64,000 nt of DNA, from assembly GCF_000720115.1 (NCBI RefSeq), contig NZ_JOIR01000003.1, positions 248,001 to 312,000 on the forward strand, written 5' to 3'. This DNA is from Streptomyces sp. NRRL F-2580. GTDB taxonomy: Bacteria > Actinomycetota > Actinomycetes > Streptomycetales > Streptomycetaceae. A program made the position numbers and the translations under genes. Numbering within the stretch: position 1 is the first letter of the stretch; each line of letters opens with the position of its first letter. The notes under the pieces are model-generated. The model was not told where the DNA came from, did not search any database, and saw only the letters and a list, made by a program, of their open reading frames with translations. Below are positions 63,605-64,000 of the stretch, one piece after another.

Positions 63605-63674
63605 CGTCACATTGACACTATCGGCATCGTCAAACTGACGTGAAGCGGTTATGATAGATAGCGTCAAGTAGACG
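63605..63674 (+). promoter_or_regulatory. nadA promoter with three related palindromes
   Basis: TATGAT (63650-63655) is a clear -10. Palindromes CGTCA-AAC-TGACG (63628-63640) and CGTC-AAGTA-GACG (63662-63674) flank it, and a related CGTCACATTGACA lies at 63605-63617. The arrangement suggests repressor control, probably by a NAD-pathway regulator. The rest of the 302-bp gap between erpA and nadA has no gene. Confidence 0.6.
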
Positions 63675-63731
63675 AGAAGTCGAAGCGATGATCCAGAAGT
63701 CCCTTGTCGCAGAACAGAAAGGGTGCGTGTC

Positions 63732-64000
63732 GTGACCACCGCCCAGCCGTTGGACGTCCAGCCGACGCCCCTTGCCCTGCTGCTGCTCGGCCGTGAGGCC
63801 GATCCCAAGAGCGAGCGCGGGGTGGAGTGCCCCGGCGACCTGCCCTCGCCCTCGGACCCGAACCTCGTGGAGCGTGCCCGCGCGGCCAAGGAGAAGCTCG
63901 GGGACAAGGTCTTCATCCTCGGCCACCACTACCAGCGTGACGAGGTCATCGAGTTCGCGGACGTCACCGGCGACTCCTTCAAGCTGGCCAAGGACGCGGC
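63732..64000 (+). CDS. nadA: Quinolinate synthase (5' part, cut by window edge)
   Basis: Starts at GTG 63732 with AAAGGG 8 nt upstream; 89 codons are visible, ending DSFKLAKDAA. Quinolinate synthase condenses iminoaspartate and DHAP and needs a [4Fe-4S] cluster, the first committed step to NAD from aspartate with nadB. The blocks LLLLGREADP, GVECPGD, VFILGHHYQRDEVIEFAD and TGDSFKLAKDAA are the family N-terminus. The actinobacterial N-terminal extension is present. Next genes are outside the window. Confidence 0.95.
   Translation, partial: MTTAQPLDVQPTPLALLLLGREADPKSERGVECPGDLPSPSDPNLVERARAAKEKLGDKVFILGHHYQRDEVIEFADVTGDSFKLAKDA

Overview
This is a very high G+C actinobacterial chromosome segment, almost certainly Streptomyces. 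The support is frequent GTG and TTG starts, strong third-position G/C bias, many leaderless genes (a TANNNT -10 hexamer 6-7 nt before the start codon), an actinobacterial branched bc1-aa3 respiratory chain, DmdR/DtxR-type iron boxes, and Streptomyces-type families (DUF3040, DUF5304, SAV_6107-like HEPN, MacRS). From memory, the gene order matches the S. coelicolor stretch from just outside the dcw cluster to nadA. In outline it also matches M. tuberculosis Rv2169c-Rv2204c: metF-like, Rv2175c, pknL, aroG, acyltransferase, ArsA-like ATPase, SRPBCC, fadD15, pimB', NlpC/P60, trpD, ctaE-qcrCAB, ctaF/ctaC, adoK, HesB-like. No rRNA, tRNA, CRISPR, prophage, IS element or secondary-metabolite cluster was seen; this is conserved core chromosome.

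Layout. 1-7.3 kb: a YhgE/Pip-type membrane protein (cut by the left edge) and a partner ABC-type ATPase behind a perfect 28-bp palindrome, then HEPN, methyltransferase, DUF3040, DUF4126 and a CrtI-like oxidoreductase. 7.3-14.1 kb: one-carbon and thiamine metabolism (metF, thiE, then a TPP riboswitch driving thiO-thiS-thiG), an Rv2175c-like DNA-binding protein and a ferredoxin-reductase-like flavoprotein. 14.3-19.4 kb: PASTA kinase, endonuclease IV-like enzyme, a His-rich DUF4396 protein behind a CsoR-like copper operator, a sulfite-oxidase-like enzyme, and bacterioferritin with an iron-box-controlled bacterioferritin-associated ferredoxin. 19.5-23.1 kb: class II DAHP synthase divergent from a fused anthranilate synthase with a complete trp attenuator (leader peptide with three consecutive Trp codons). 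23.2-35.9 kb: phosphofructokinase with a Crp-like site, the MacRS two-component system, a phospholipid acyltransferase, an esterase, glucokinase, an ArsA-like ATPase, SRPBCC, a phosphoesterase and FadD. 35.9-45.5 kb: cholesterol oxidase, a PimB'-like mannosyltransferase, an HExxH lipoprotein, two tandem NlpC/P60 hydrolases, NYN, zinc-ribbon, rhomboid and an Lrp-type sensor domain. 45.5-64 kb: a 311-bp nested palindrome, a SAM-IV riboswitch in front of a class V PLP enzyme, trpD, the bc1 complex and cytochrome oxidase genes (qcrB/A/C, ctaE, ctaF, ctaD, ctaC), an L,D-transpeptidase, a cysteine desulfurase-TusA fusion, an AdoK-like kinase, ErpA and the start of nadA.

The genes form linked themes: cell envelope (kinase, NlpC/P60, L,D-transpeptidase, PimB', MacRS), respiration and its Fe-S/haem supply, aromatic amino acid entry and branch points, and sulfur, thiamine and NAD cofactor synthesis. 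Nothing here is a wholly new multi-gene system. The most unusual signals are non-coding: the 311-bp nested palindrome at 45.5-45.8 kb, a dispersed repeat family at six loci (a related hairpin lies inside a coding sequence), a 21-bp palindrome across the ctaE start codon, overlapping alternative hairpins before fadD, the 28-bp palindrome of the ABC operon, and triple palindromes before nadA. All names come from reading the sequence; no database search was run.
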